Numbered from the stretch's first letter, positions 9,701 through 20,905 are shown. The stretch is 64,000 nucleotides of DNA from Lasiosphaeris hirsuta (GCA_030549175.1 JAUKUA010000003.1:3968001-4032000); one strand, 5' to 3'. Translations and numbers: made by a program. The notes: generated by a model from the letters alone, not told the origin.

Positions 9701-12289
9701 CGAGATCCTCAACACCCCAAGCCGGTACCTGGTGCCCCAGTGCCACAGATGGGACTCATAAACCAACCCGAGCCCAACCCGCCACCTGTGCCACCTCTGA
9801 AGGAACCTCTCGATCCCCATCCACCTATTCTCAATCAACGGCCCCCGAATCAAGAACCACTCCCCCTGCAGCAACAAGGTCGTCCTCTTCAGGGTCACCC
9901 TCTGCAACGACATAATCCTCCGAGTCTTTATCAGGGCCATCCTCAAGGTCCCCAGCAATATCCAGTTGCTGGCGCGCCTCAGGCTTTGTATCAGCAGGGT
10001 CCTCCACGAAAGTCCTCGCACCCCCAAAATGCGCCTGTAAACGCTCAAACAACCGTACCCGAAAGTCAGCGGCCTTCCAGAGCTCAATCCATGCCTCAAG
10101 AAACACCTGTAAATTCTCAGCAACCTGGAACGGTCCGAATCATTGCCGCGCAACCACAGGGTTCTCAACATGGTCTTAATGCCCACCGGCCAATCTCCAT
10201 TTCGGGGACGGCAGCCGCTGGCGGGCAAGGCATGAATCCAAATATGCAACCACGGATGTCGGCGCAGCCAGCCTATGCAAATCTTCCCATACAAGTGCCG
10301 GGGCACCCATCGATTTCTGGCCCTAGCCAGATACTGGGGCCAGCGACAGCAGGATTGCCACAAAGGTTAGCAGCTATGCCGCCGCAGGCACAATCGATGG
10401 CCTTTCGTCCCCCTCAATCACAAGGTCCCGTATTGCATGTGGTGAATAACTTACCGGCAAAGCATGGGCCAGCTGCCAATGCAGCTGTTCAACATCCTGT
10501 GGCTCCTCAACAAACCCCTGGATATTTCATACCGGGTGCACAAGCATACCCACCGGGAATGACACCACCACCCGGACAGTTCCCTCAGCAACCTGTTCAC
10601 TTCCAGTCCGTCGGTTTTCCTCAGAAGGGTCCGGTACAGCAACAAGCCGGGTTGCCACTTGCTATCCAAACAGACCAGGTGCCAGCTGGGCCGCAGGTTG
10701 TCCAGACTCCACAAAGCGCCAGCGCAGGAAAGGAGAAAGGCGGATGGTTAGGGGGAATGTGGAAAAGTTCCAGCCCCAAAAGACCGGGATCTTCGACGGG
10801 AAGTCCTCCACGAGCCAACACGGGATCTGCCTCCAACGGTAGTCCAGAGCCGGCGCGTAGAAACAAGTTACAGAAACCGGGAAGCCAGGCGCCTCAACCT
10901 CAAGGTCTTCCGACTGCTAATGCCCAGCCTGGAAACCAGGCGAGTGCCCCGCAAATGTATGTTCAGCCTCCGACGGCAAAACCACAAAACGGCAGCCAGA
11001 TGAATTCTCAGCCGCCAGTTTCCATCACACATGCACCACACGCTTCACAGCAAGTTCAGACTCCGCATCCAGCACCACCTTCTGGCTTGCAAAAGCCACC
11101 GCTACAACAGCTTCGCCCTCAGCAAGACTGGAATGGGGCAGTGGTGAGCATGTCAGCACAACCTCATGTCAATCCGGCCAGCCAATTGGGACAGCCTCAG
11201 CAGTTGAGCTTCGCTCAGCGCCATATGGATCAGCAGCAACGCCTTCCAGGCCAAGGAGCCAGTAATCCAAATGTCAAGCAGCAGCAAGTCCAGCAGCATC
11301 AGTATCAACAACAGCAGCAGACTCAGCACCATCAACAGCTAATCCAACACCAGCAACGCCAAAGTCAGAACTTCGGGAAATCTGCGCCACCGCCACAGCA
11401 GCAGCAGGTTCAACCAGCCTGGGTTCAACCACAACAAGTTGTAAACCAACAGTTTCAGCAGCAGCAGCAGCAGCAGCAGAAGGTACAACATCAGCAACAG
11501 GGTCAGCATCAACAACGGCAGAGTCAGAGCTTGGAGAGACTCGAGCCATCGCCGCGGCAGCAGCAGCCAGCTCAACCACAGGCCCAACTGGGGCAGCAGA
11601 ACATTCAGCAGCAGCAGCAGTTTCAGCTCAACCAAAAAAGGCAGAGTCAGATAACCGGTAACTGCGAGGTCCTACAACAATCGCAGCCGCAGCCGCAGCC
11701 GCAGCCGCAGCTGGCATATCAGCAACCTCAGCAGCCGCAATCTCGACAGCCGCATCCTCAACAGCAACAATCCCAGGTTCCTCAACAACAGCAACCACAG
11801 CAACCACAACAACCACAGCAGCCACAGCAGCCACAGCAACCACAGCAACCACAGCAACCACAGCAACCACAGCAACAACCGCAGCAACCGCAGCAACCAC
11901 AGCCGCCGCAGCAACCGCAGCAGAAGCGACGAGTACAGCTGCAGCAGCAAGCGCAGCAGCAAGTACAGCAGCAAGTACAGCAGCAAGTACAGCAGCAAGT
12001 ACAGCAGCAAGTACAGCAGCAAGTACAGCAGCAACAGCAACATTATCAGAACGCCAGACAATCAGCTGTAGTGGGAGGAAGTGATAAAGCCAGTATCAAG
12101 ACGACTGTCAGTGGGCCCGAATCGCCAGCCTCGGTCAGCGAAAACAGCTCTGTCGCGGGGTCGAGGGTGTCTGTTGTCAGCGTGGCGAGTTCAAACCACA
12201 CCACTACCAAGAAGGGCGGCTGGGGCGACACCACAGGCTATGATGGTTCCGGCTGGGGTGATGATGACGATGATGAGTACGGTTACTAG
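6716..12289 (+). CDS. Large WW-domain protein with polyglutamine/proline-rich disordered body
   Basis: One uninterrupted exon of 1,857 residues. The first ATG is at 6716; the frame extends to 6680 only with a TTG. Residues about 4-37 form a WW domain (LPEHWESDYDGARWFFRY, then TGIVQYTFP), a module that binds proline-rich peptides. The rest is almost wholly low complexity: S/P/Q-rich to about residue 1500, then Q-rich with long PQQ and VQQQ repeats at 11788-11923 and 11963-12034. It ends in a short acidic, aromatic tail (GWGDDDDDEYGY). The composition is prion-like. The KKGGWG and GWG motifs at the C-terminus look conserved rather than random. I know of no defined function; a scaffold or condensate-forming role is inference. 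The coding potential is secure because the frame stays open for 5.6 kb. Confidence 0.85.
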   Translation: MASLPEHWESDYDGARWFFRYKPTGIVQYTFPKPGDEYPEYIDAFAPPFDLPPEEKLESQQQKKRRSTAERSVSRSTSKRNNENTSATLFDDGGGGFQPWFQPDFMYLGPGSYNDISPLPEDEDEELGLGGSKPRGKKTSSVEDSPATQSGRSYISPSASAGNTPLSNNSQPANVTPVMDSVAAALQVGNNAHQQTLGPALESRQPRYSPLGVVPELPSEMTAQCREETHPTPVELPGHGMIHDHMQPLPYANAFDIAPAELPVVGFTTNHYGHGVTQEHLYGRQSPHANVGRAQPPRSSQSPQSSVRQHQTHSSTTLEKTVPAAFHPPQLPPKQPLNGIQIQPALQPHDHLNHQASRASLDSEVIKGTRSPSPTKSTHSYNPYKDIQEDIDSTVELLSKPVHHQELNAVPPPESQRQYSAHQEQRQQPPREGKKHGVVRTSTLPSHMPALPFMGFSPENPKLPQLPNLPTNAQSLHWPQENTSEAERSAYVQPLNLSRKSPTPGGRPVLPNAAASFGPPATAQSGSSHHMPPAAHDIPYVSAAATSTNQFTARAYPSRNSSLPKEDQRITPPTQDRFVGGVKRPHSAASARSHSESNNAPTTSVPKSTSDFAIMPEPFLQSHSPRNSVVSQVSGEKPMGDQQPIQRSSTFPTPEQIIERLAAEKNKASPTGPNPNQGYIIDGNFAIAQHGQVAGSLPKPAVQEVPKQQQQPSPPASVSSIDNMQSFPARAVDTRQHLPSKSTSTETVVQNRPLSALRHDAHMIDRHVQNQGLSTISGPPTSSTASAHRVSLSGSSSRQVGQNATPSPASQAQPPPNQHSQGSPAHDQLPSTHRDSTSGAPSGLYLPGQHGHGQSNVQIGILPNQVPTLQRPPGSTPMSTYDPVPSGQGNGISQTFAQRQVAANAASRLPAPVQSVPGRPSPVHGSSDSSSSSQTGSISAAKPSTIVQQSQGAPRPVNPQRVSARPPPGMSSQPVLSGAQMGQQQTFQGYALSVGRDPQHPKPVPGAPVPQMGLINQPEPNPPPVPPLKEPLDPHPPILNQRPPNQEPLPLQQQGRPLQGHPLQRHNPPSLYQGHPQGPQQYPVAGAPQALYQQGPPRKSSHPQNAPVNAQTTVPESQRPSRAQSMPQETPVNSQQPGTVRIIAAQPQGSQHGLNAHRPISISGTAAAGGQGMNPNMQPRMSAQPAYANLPIQVPGHPSISGPSQILGPATAGLPQRLAAMPPQAQSMAFRPPQSQGPVLHVVNNLPAKHGPAANAAVQHPVAPQQTPGYFIPGAQAYPPGMTPPPGQFPQQPVHFQSVGFPQKGPVQQQAGLPLAIQTDQVPAGPQVVQTPQSASAGKEKGGWLGGMWKSSSPKRPGSSTGSPPRANTGSASNGSPEPARRNKLQKPGSQAPQPQGLPTANAQPGNQASAPQMYVQPPTAKPQNGSQMNSQPPVSITHAPHASQQVQTPHPAPPSGLQKPPLQQLRPQQDWNGAVVSMSAQPHVNPASQLGQPQQLSFAQRHMDQQQRLPGQGASNPNVKQQQVQQHQYQQQQQTQHHQQLIQHQQRQSQNFGKSAPPPQQQQVQPAWVQPQQVVNQQFQQQQQQQQKVQHQQQGQHQQRQSQSLERLEPSPRQQQPAQPQAQLGQQNIQQQQQFQLNQKRQSQITGNCEVLQQSQPQPQPQPQLAYQQPQQPQSRQPHPQQQQSQVPQQQQPQQPQQPQQPQQPQQPQQPQQPQQPQQQPQQPQQPQPPQQPQQKRRVQLQQQAQQQVQQQVQQQVQQQVQQQVQQQVQQQQQHYQNARQSAVVGGSDKASIKTTVSGPESPASVSENSSVAGSRVSVVSVASSNHTTTKKGGWGDTTGYDGSGWGDDDDDEYGY
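11788..11923 (+). repeat. Coding CAGCAACCA (QQP) microsatellite
   Basis: Near-perfect 9-base units encode alternating Gln-Gln-Pro in the C-terminal part of the WW/polyQ protein. Silent CAA/CAG and third-position Pro changes interrupt the repeats. The tract is in frame, and 9-base gains or losses would keep the frame. Confidence 0.9.
11963..12034 (+). repeat. Coding 12-base (VQQQ) tandem repeat, six perfect copies
   Basis: Six identical copies of GTACAGCAGCAA sit head to tail and encode Val-Gln-Gln-Gln. Identity at the DNA level, including third positions, points to recent slippage. Copy number is likely to vary between strains. Confidence 0.92.
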
Positions 12290-12585
12290 TTTGAATCGAG
12301 GGACATTGGCTGGGTTGGTGTCCCTAAAATGTGCACACGGGTGTCGGTTTGGCTAATGCAGTTACCTCAGTATTGGCAATGTTAATGCCGCATTTATTTG
12401 CCCCTTTTCATGTTTTGTATATCATACTGTTGTGAAGGTGGGGGTATAGCCTGAATAATCAGTATATGTAATGAATCTAATGACATATTGGCTACCTGTC
12501 TTGTTGTCTGCAACACCATTGCAATTTGCCTACTAAGATACCTATTTACCTTACTCGTAGGCAGCCCTCAACATAACGAGGAAGG

Positions 12586-14013
12586 TTACTCCTTATCCTT
12601 ATCCTTGTATAGCTGCAGATAGCTTGCCTTCAGTCTAAAGCATTCACACAGCACAGTTAGCAAACAACCATAGATAACCTCTACATCCCTTTGCAACAAA
12701 ACAAAACCAACATACCTCATATGCAAATGCTCATTGGCCGTCAAAACTTTGCGCTCTGCATACGGATTCCCCTTGACAGCCTCGGCCCCCGCCCCGGCAA
12801 ACGCCCGCACCCTTTCACTCGGTACCGGCATCAACGGCATGGTTCCAACGGGGTGGCAGAAATATGCAATCGAGTAGCGCGGCTCCCTGTCCGTCTCGCC
12901 CTCGACCAGGCTCCCCTTGTTTCCGGGGAAGACGACACGGTGAACGGTGCTCCGCAGCAAGCCATTGGTCCAGTACGAGAGCAGGTCGCCGATGTTGACG
13001 AGGATGGGGGGTGCCGGGTCGTCCGCGGTGCCGGGCGGGAGGACCGGGACCGGCGCCCAGGTGTTGTCACGCGTCAGGATCTCGAGGCCGGCTTGTCCGG
13101 CGAGGCGGAAGAGCATTGTCATAGAACCATAGTCAGAGTGCGCGCCGGCGCGGACGTCTTCGGCGGCCGAGGCGGTGGTGGAGGTGAGGGGCGGGTAGTA
13201 GAGGAGGCGGAGGATGGTACCGGACGGGCCCTCGGAGCGGAGATGAGCCGAGGTGAAGAAGGAGGGAGGGTCGATCTTGCCAGAGAGTTAAAAGAGGTAT
13301 TTTTTTCCCTGGGGGGGGTGGCATACTTTGAGCCCGATTCCGAGAAGAGTGTTAATCTTGAGGCACATGTCATAGCAGAGGTCCCTGAAGGCACTGATTT
13401 GACTCTCGTGCTCGGCTATGGTCTCGGGGATGGGTTGTTGGGCCTTGCCATTAATGAACTCTCCAAAGTTAAAGGCCCTACACGTCTGGGGTCAGAGGTG
13501 AGCTCTGGGGTCGGTGAGGAGCACATACTCCTTGAAGTCGCCAACCTGCCACAAATGTCAGCACGGGTCGAGTCCTCAATCAAATCATCATCGACTTACA
13601 CGCTGGTTCCCGGGATCTAGAGTTTCGTATTGCATCGCTGACCACTGTTCCCGAGCAGCGAGCGATATATGTCAATTAATACTCTCTCGTCATGAAGTCC
13701 ACTCTCGCGACTTACACCCCGGTTGTTTTGCTGAATGGTGCATTTCTGCTTCTCCTCTAACGGGGCTTTGAAGAGCTTCTTAGCCTTGGGGCAGTTAGTT
13801 AGATTCGGGGTTCCATCATTCCAAGAGTGCTTGTTGAGCGATTACCAGATCGAATGCGGCGTCCACGGTGGCCACTGGAATATTGCGCCCGGTATTTTTT
13901 ATGTATATGAAGCCATGCTCGATGGCCGCCTCGACAAGCTCCTTGGCTACCTGGGCTTCGTCTTGGACGTCGCTCGAGATGTCGATGATGGGAATCCTCG
14001 CAACTGTTGCCAT
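12586..14013 (-). CDS. 2-oxoglutarate/Fe(II)-dependent oxygenase, isopenicillin N synthase-like
   Basis: Oxidises an unknown small molecule using iron and 2-oxoglutarate. Seven exons give 352 residues: 14013-13846, 13784-13716, 13644-13600, 13545-13529, 13477-13327, 13275-12716, 12634-12586. The family landmark DFKEAFNFGEF is restored across the 17-base exon 4 to exon 5 junction. Iron ligands are visible as HSD (His196, Asp198) and a distal His262 in STVHRV; Arg283 and Ser285 in RYS match the 2-oxoglutarate clamp. The N-terminal DIOX_N domain begins ARIPIIDIS. The last intron (12635-12715) is 81 bases with no stop in frame, so retention would insert 27 residues; splicing restores the usual end EHLHMRLKASYLQLY. 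The substrate cannot be told from sequence. No biosynthetic cluster surrounds it, so a general catabolic or detoxifying role is as likely as natural-product synthesis. Confidence 0.88.
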
Positions 14014-14919
14014 TTTCACTTGTTTGGGAGGTTGGATTGGTTGCTAGAAAAGTTGCTGGTTGCAGTACATTGGTAGGTTGGGGAGGGGGCATCCTGCTGA
14101 TGCTTAGGGGCACTAAGGGAGCTGCTGATAGGGGCCCCCTTGATGACCCCCAATCTTATATCGAAACAGTGTTCCCTCTCGACTTGTCAACAACTTGGAC
14201 GCCGAGGTGGCCTTGACAGCCCCGTGTATATATCCCTTCAAGGACAGATATCACACCGCAAGTAAACAGAAGTCACCTTTGATTTGCTTCTATACTAGAA
14301 TTCTAGAGGTCTCATCAACTTTGTTGAGGGGAGCAGGCTTGGTGATTGCCCCATCAAGGTCTGAGTTGCCAGGAGAGCCACTGGAGTGTTGGCCTAGCGC
14401 GATTAGGTAATAAATTGTGGGTTCAGCACCACTGGCGGGCCAGCTCAACGTCACCCAAAGTCAGTTCAATCGCCGACAAAATGTCGAGACCTAGACGCGA
14501 TGCCTTCGGGGGGGTGGAAACCAAAGCCAAGCGGCGGCAGGCATCCGGCGTCTTTTCATCCTCCAAGCTCTGCAACCTCCAAATCTGGCCTCTGCACGCG
14601 ACAACAGCGTCAATTTGGTCCATGCAGCCGCCACCTCGACCTTTTATTTTTCAATCTCGTGTAGATGGGATCGCGACCCAATTTATTTCCTGTTTGTTCT
14701 GTTTGCCGACCGCGCATTCGCACTCACGCTTTCCCAACGAGGTCCGCGCCAATCCAGCCTCGCATCACTGATTTCCATTTACATTCCCAGTCGTGCAGCA
14801 GCCGTCGCAGGCGGGGCCGACGCTGTGAAATTGCGGCATTCTCTGCCGTCAGTCCGTCAAAACTGTAAAACCACTGGCCACCACGCAACGCAAACCAAGC
14901 TTGCCTCTCTTTTTTAGCC
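14014..14919. other. Divergent intergenic region between 2OG oxygenase and Ies1-like gene
   Basis: About 900 bases between two divergent starts. A TATATA-like element on the minus strand near 14225-14234 lies about 210 bases upstream of the oxygenase start. The part before 14920 is rich in C, A and T, as expected for a leader. Frames here match no family. Confidence 0.45.
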
Positions 14920-17174
14920 ATGGCCGCTGCATCCCCCAGCTCGGTGGCCCCGATGTCTGACATCGATGCCGAGCCCCCCAGCTCCCCCGTCCACATCGAA
15001 AAATCATTCATGACTGTCGTCACCGAAGACGAAGACAACACCAAGATGGCCACACAGACACCAGAACCCGGCGAGAAACACACCCGCGGCAAGAAGCGCG
15101 CCCGCGACGACGCAAGTGGCCAAAATGGCAACGTCGTCGGCAAAGTCAGACATCTCAAAAAGGAGGATGGCGAGCCCCTCTGGCGCAAGGACATACAGTA
15201 CGACTTCCTCAAAGCCGTTTTCGACGACCCCCAAATCGTCTTTACCAACAGCTACGAGCCCGACAAGATCGGGAAGCAATGCTTTGCCGATCTGTACATC
15301 GACACCATGTCTAGGAGTAGCAAGACCAGCAAAGTCCTTCGAGATAAGCTGCTTAGTGATCGCGATGCTGCCAAGGGCATGGCCATGGTCTGCCTCCTAG
15401 TCAATATTGGTCGCATGAACACTACACTCAACTGTGAGCCTTTTTTCTCATGTTCTTTCTCCCTTGGTGTCATCGCCGGCCTGGTGCTAACCAGTATGCG
15501 ATAGTCTTCCCCGAGATGCGAGCCCAGCTTCGAACCTACCACGCCATACCCTCCCTCCAGGCCCATCAAGACCCTCACGCGTACAAACAGCTACAAGATG
15601 CTCCTCGGTTGAAATCCATCCTCAAGGGCGGCGCAGAGGATCGTCAAGAGCCTGGCTCGCTCGACGATCTCAAATGGGCCAAGGTTCCACGCACCAATCC
15701 GGTCAACCTCCTATTCCTCATCTGCCAGGCAGCAGGCAAGGTCGCCGAGCTTCATTTTCCCCCGGGTCGGGAATTCCACGACCTGATAATGAAGACCAAC
15801 TACACCAGCTCCAGCCGCGCTCGCGCGTTCCTATGGATCATGTGGTTCTACCTGGAGTCCGACTTTACCGAGGAGGGCTGCGACGAGAATCCTTTTGGCC
15901 CAGGTGTGGACTACGGCGTCGATGTTGCGAATCAAGGCGTGCCTCGTCTAGAAGAGATGGACGAAGAAGAGGAAGCTCAGGAAAACGTCGATACTCAGGA
16001 GGAAATCGACTTTGGCTTTACCAAGCAAAAGATGCGCGCCAAAATCATCGAGGCCGACCAGGCATTCATGGCCGAGAGCCAAACCAAGCGAGGGGGCAGA
16101 GGCCGCGCATTGCCTGCCGGTGATGATATTGGCCCAACCACAGGCATCCTGCCACGAATTCGCCCGTCAAAGCATGAGAGCGATCTCGATAGTGTGAGAT
16201 CGACCCCACCGCCGCGCGCACTTGGACGGCAGAGCGCTGTCTTTGCTGGCAGCACTGGTCGTAGAGGTACCAACCCTCTCAAATATCAGATTTTTGAGGG
16301 CTCCTCCCCGGGCGGCGGCCAGATGATCGAGGGCATCGTGGCGAGGAAGCCCCGGCCCCCAACCGCGCACCAGCTTGCCGTGGAACGCAACAGGTCGCAA
16401 CGAGTCGAATACATACTAGACCGCGGTCTACGCAAGAGTCACCATGTATCGCGAAAGAAACGTAGAGCCGAGGGTTCCATCATTCACGCCCTTGAACGAC
16501 TAGCACAGGTCTCGGACCCTTTCGACGACAGCGAAGACGAAGAGCTCATGGCTCATAATAAACACTGCCTGAATATGGGCCACGCTAATGTTGAATCCCA
16601 GAGCTCCGCATTCCGGGAGAAGGGCTATGGCGGACTATGTCGCCTAAGAAAGGAAGATGAGGATTTTGGCGAGGAGTTCGCATCATACAGTGCGGCTCTT
16701 CGACGGTCACACCGCCGCCTCACGCGGTGGGAAAATCACGATGGGCCCGACCTTGGCATCATTGCCCCCGTCAAGCGCCCCAAGGCCAACGGCGTGGGCC
16801 ATGGCGACGATGAGTATAACGATGGGGAAGGTGAAGGATCTCCGTCTAAGGATCCGATCGACCCCGCCGAGACGGAGGATGAGGCCGAGGTCGAAGTCTT
16901 GATTGCACGCCAGCACCCACGACAAAGCAAGGGCGGGCGTGGTGGCAAGACCAACGGCGTCCACCGCAGCCGGGCAAATGGTGGTTCACACGCAGATGAG
17001 GCCGATGACCTGGACGAAGTGGATAAGGAGCTGCTTGGTCTGGGTGACGGCGAAGGGGAGGGCGAGGGTGACGGGGATGACGCGGGAGATGATGGAGAGG
17101 GAGAAGGCGAAGATGAGCTGGACGAGGTCGACAAGACATTGCTGGGCTTGGATGGCGATTCTGATTCGGAGTAG
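14920..17174 (+). CDS. INO80 chromatin-remodelling complex subunit, Ies1-like
   Basis: Likely nuclear subunit of the INO80 nucleosome remodeller, in the fungal Ino-eighty-subunit-1 family. Two exons, 14920-15433 and 15505-17174, with a 71-bp intron, give 727 residues. The conserved core has PLWRKDIQYDFLKAVFDD near residues 86-103, FFPEMRAQLRTYHAIPSLQ directly after the splice, and FLWIMWFYLESDFTEEGCDE. These blocks are characteristic of filamentous-fungal Ies1 proteins as I recall them. The flanks are charged and disordered; the C-terminus is a long acidic run of G, E and D, ending DGDSDSE. A short basic stretch (KKRARDD) near the N-terminus could be a nuclear signal. The family assignment rests on recalled motifs, so it is less secure than the gene model. 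Confidence 0.78.
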
Positions 17175-18005
17175 CCCCCCAGTCCCTTTCGCCAGAAAAG
17201 CTCCGGGAGGTTCACGTCTTGACATAAATAAAATGGGTTTGCTTTTTTTTTTTTTTCCTTTTGTAGATTTGGGAAAAGCAAAGGAAGCAGACATGACGGG
17301 GGTTTGCCAATCGATAAAGCCCTTGAACGGTTGGCGCCGATGAGATGTATAGTAGTAGAGGGACCTGATAGCGAAGAGGCTTTGATTTCGCGGGGGCATT
17401 TCCCAAGGTGTTTATTGTTTATTGGTAGGCAAAGGAACGATACAAAGGGGACGAAGAATTACGGGCACGGGGTTTGGGTTTCTTGCGCGACGAATTACCT
17501 TAGCTAGATACCTGAGCATGGATTCACCTGGTGAATTTAACGGCGAGTTGCTAGCTTTTTTACCTATACAGACACCTTCGTTAACTTGTCGGAAACACCC
17601 AAGCACGACTGAGCATACAAACCCGCCTCGGCATCGTGGCTGCTCTAGTCCTCCAAAGCAATTTTCAGCCACCTGTGACTTGCAAATAGGCCGTCGAGAC
17701 CGGTAGCAGCCAATATGTTAAGATTGGTGGGCCTATAAACAGAGTTAAGAGCATGGGAACAATTGTTGCGTGTGGAACAATTCATGAGGCCTGTGGGCTG
17801 AGATATCTCAAAAGCCTTATTTACCTATTGGGCCACCGCGCACAAGAAAAGAAAATGACTACGCCAACACAGGCAATGTAGTAGTACTAAAGGGTATTTC
17901 TTCCAAGTTCATTACTCGTTCAGATTTCCAGTTACAACACTGTGGAGGCCACTCCATTTGATGATTACTATCAACAGCGCCCAAATCCCAATCCCCTCTA
18001 CTACA
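17175..18005. other. Convergent intergenic region between Ies1-like and Sec39
   Basis: An 831-bp stretch between convergent genes. It holds a T run at 17244-17257, probably in the 3' untranslated region of the Ies1-like gene. Frames show no recognisable protein. Confidence 0.5.
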
Positions 18006-20905
18006 TCAATCCCTCTCAGCCACCGGCGCTGGCGCGCCAACCAACCAACCCACACCACTAACCAGTGTCCCCATGGCCGCCTCCCTGAGCTGATCCCTCT
18101 TGCGGGCTCGTTTGGTCTGGCTCTGCGCTCCGTCCTCCCCATCGCTACCAATCCCACGTTCAGCAGTACTTGCATTGCTCGTCACAGTATCACTCCGGCT
18201 TAGTCCTGTTGAGCGCTGCAGACTCGAGAGAGCCGTGAGGTTGCGTTGTGCCGACATGACACTCGCTTTAGACAGGTCGAAAAGGGACATGGGCGCCTCT
18301 TCGACCTGTTGACGGCGGGAGGATGCAGCTGGTTTTGTCGAGGTGTTTTGCCTGTGCGCAGTCGGAGAGGTAAAACCGCCCGGCATATTGCCGCTGTGGA
18401 TAATGCTGTCACCAGCCGTGTCCCAGGCATCCTCCTGCTCGTCCTCGGCCTTGATAGCGGCCTCGAGCTCTTCCTCGGCGCGCCGGAAGGCGTTGATGAT
18501 CTCCTGCAGCGTTGGGGCCGGCGCAATACGCAGAGCTGTTGACAGGCACTCAATGCGCTGCTCGAGGTGTCGGATCTCGGGATTGCCACTTGTGTTGCCG
18601 AGGTGCGTGGGTCGGAGGGTGTGGGCCGTCCGGCGGTACTTGCCCGCTTGTAGAGCTGCCTTCCACGAGTACTCATCGACCTCTGGGTTGGTTGTGCTTA
18701 GGGTCGAGAGGTGGTTGACAACATAGGAATACGCCGTCTCGAAGTCGTCCTCGGTTAGGGCTGTGTCAATGCACATAGCCGTTATGCGTCTCTCGGTGGT
18801 CAAACGCTGCCGCTCCTGTTCCTCCTCGGTGGCATTATTGGTATTACCATGCTTATCTCGCGATACCAGTCCAGCTTGGACCATGCGAGCCCCTAGGCCA
18901 ATCAGATTTTGTATCTTTGTATAGCTCTTGGGATTTTGCTCAAGAATCTTGTCGATGATGGAAACGGGATCTGTGTGAACCCGTAATACGACAGGGGTAA
19001 AGGGTTCGCCTTGCTTGAGAACAAGGCGATACTCGCTGAGAGCATGAGTAGCCTGAAGAAGCGCCTCGATTTTTCCTGTCGCAGGTGCAGACTTCTCTAT
19101 GGTTTTGGGGAATGCCTTGATTCTGCTAAACGGTTAGTAGCCATAATAGGATCGGCAAATAGGGAAACTGACATGTCATCACACTTCTTGAGCCCGCCGC
19201 GTGTGCGATTGGGATTAGAAGCATTATCGTAGGCGGTCATCGCGATGGCATAGATGGTGTCTTGCAGAAGTTGTCTTCCCAGAGGTCGATCCGGAGTGTC
19301 TTCATATATGGTTCGTGCGAGTGTATAACCTGTCGTTTGTCAGTAATCTCCCTGTCACTCAGGTCGTGAGGTGAGTTGAGGCATACGAGTGTTGGCTAAA
19401 AGCGCCTTGAGGATTTCAACCTCTAGAAACTCTCTCTTGACCTGGCCAAAGATTCCTCTCGCGGGGTGCTCGGAAGCCACCGGGGCATCCTCTGCCCCCC
19501 AATCTCGCAGCCATAAAATTTCATTCCTCGCCTTGATCCAGAATTTGTCATCTGTCTTTGGGCCACTATTTCCAAGTGCGTGAATTAACTTTGTAGCTTC
19601 CACTTTCTGTTCTCGCTCGTCTTGGAGGAGCACGAGCTCGCCAGCTCTCCTCAGCGTACAGGAAGAACCGGTCTTGGCGAGAAGAATGGCACTCAGAACC
19701 AGACCATGAAGAAACGCTATTGATGATTTTTTGGGCGTTGTCAAAACATTCGAGTCGTCGAGAAGATTATTGCGCATAAGTGTGGCATTTCTGGCAGCCG
19801 AAACGATGTCTGTGACTTGCTCTGCCAAGGGTGGCAATGTTGCCAGGGCAGAAGGCAATGGCGGAACGGAGTCTTGGTCAAGCAAACTCGCAATCTTTGC
19901 GACTATGCTATAAGCTCCCTCTAGAGCTGCAGTTGATCCTTCAGGGATGAGATACGCGGACGCCAGTGCTACCCGTGCATACCTCTGTTCTAGGTGGTCC
20001 TGCTCTTCGTCGCTCAACCACATCGCACCCCAGCCACCAAGGTCAACGTCTCCGGGACCATCCCATTGCTCAATGGCGCTCACGGCCACCCTCCATGTCT
20101 TTGCGGCTTGAGCGGTAAGCCATTTGAGAAACTGCTCCCAGCCAGGGCAGACATCCCCTTCTGTCGCATCGTCGACTCTTGAGTGTTGTGTCTCGGAATG
20201 ATTTGCCTTGATTTTCTCTTTCCACCTTGCTTCATTGAACAGCCAAGGGCCAACCAGGCCCTTCAGATCTCGTCCGACCAGGTGGAGCTCAGGCTCACGG
20301 ACACCGGTTTGCGACAGCAGCAGGTTCATGGCGACACGGTCTGGCAGCTGTTGAAACCCCAGGAGGGTATATGGGATGGGATCTTGAGGATAGTATTCAC
20401 AGTTTCGCCTCAGTAAGGGCAGTATAGTGGACACCATGAGTGTACGAATGTATGGCGAGGAATCCAAGAACGGCAGTAGCAAGCTGGGGAGCTCGTCCAG
20501 CAGGCCAGCTTCTTCGTCCACCTTGTAGGCCCTGCGCAGGAGAAACCGCGTGGTCGTATCTTCGGCAACCTCTTCAGGGATTTCTGGGAGTGACAGTGAC
20601 AACAGACGAAGCTTCCGAACTTTCTTTGTGGCATCCTCCTCGGTCAACCCTTCAACAGCTGAGCAGTCGACTTCCCGTGGCCCCGTCTCGGGAAAGGCTC
20701 CGTTCTCAAGCTGCCCAACAAAATCGACATATTTGCTCGACTGCAACGTTTCAGGGAGGTAGGTAAGGAGAATTCGTAGCAACAATTCCTTTTGAAGGAT
20801 GGTGCCATGGCGGGCGGCGAGTGAGGTCAGACCGTCGACATCGGCTTTAACAGCGAAGTGGACGGCAAGCAGCACAAGCTTTGCGGGCGAAAGCAGGAGA
20901 GCCAT
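18006..20905 (-). CDS. SEC39: Sec39-domain protein of the Dsl1 tethering complex
   Basis: Sec39 (NAG in animals) is part of the Dsl1 tether at the ER that captures Golgi-derived COPI vesicles. Three exons, 20905-19387, 19329-19173 and 19122-18006, with introns of 57 and 50 bp, give 930 residues, in the range for fungal Sec39. The N-terminus (PAKLVLLAVHFAVKADVDG, then LLLRILLTYLPETL) matches the start of the Sec39 domain. The body is an all-helical solenoid without catalytic motifs. The joins restore ANTRYTLARTIYEDTPDRPL and KKCDDIIKAFPKT without stops. The tail after about residue 700 is polar and more variable, with a stretch rich in S, A and E. It is divergent from NDUFS5, sharing a 417-bp promoter region. 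Confidence 0.87.
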
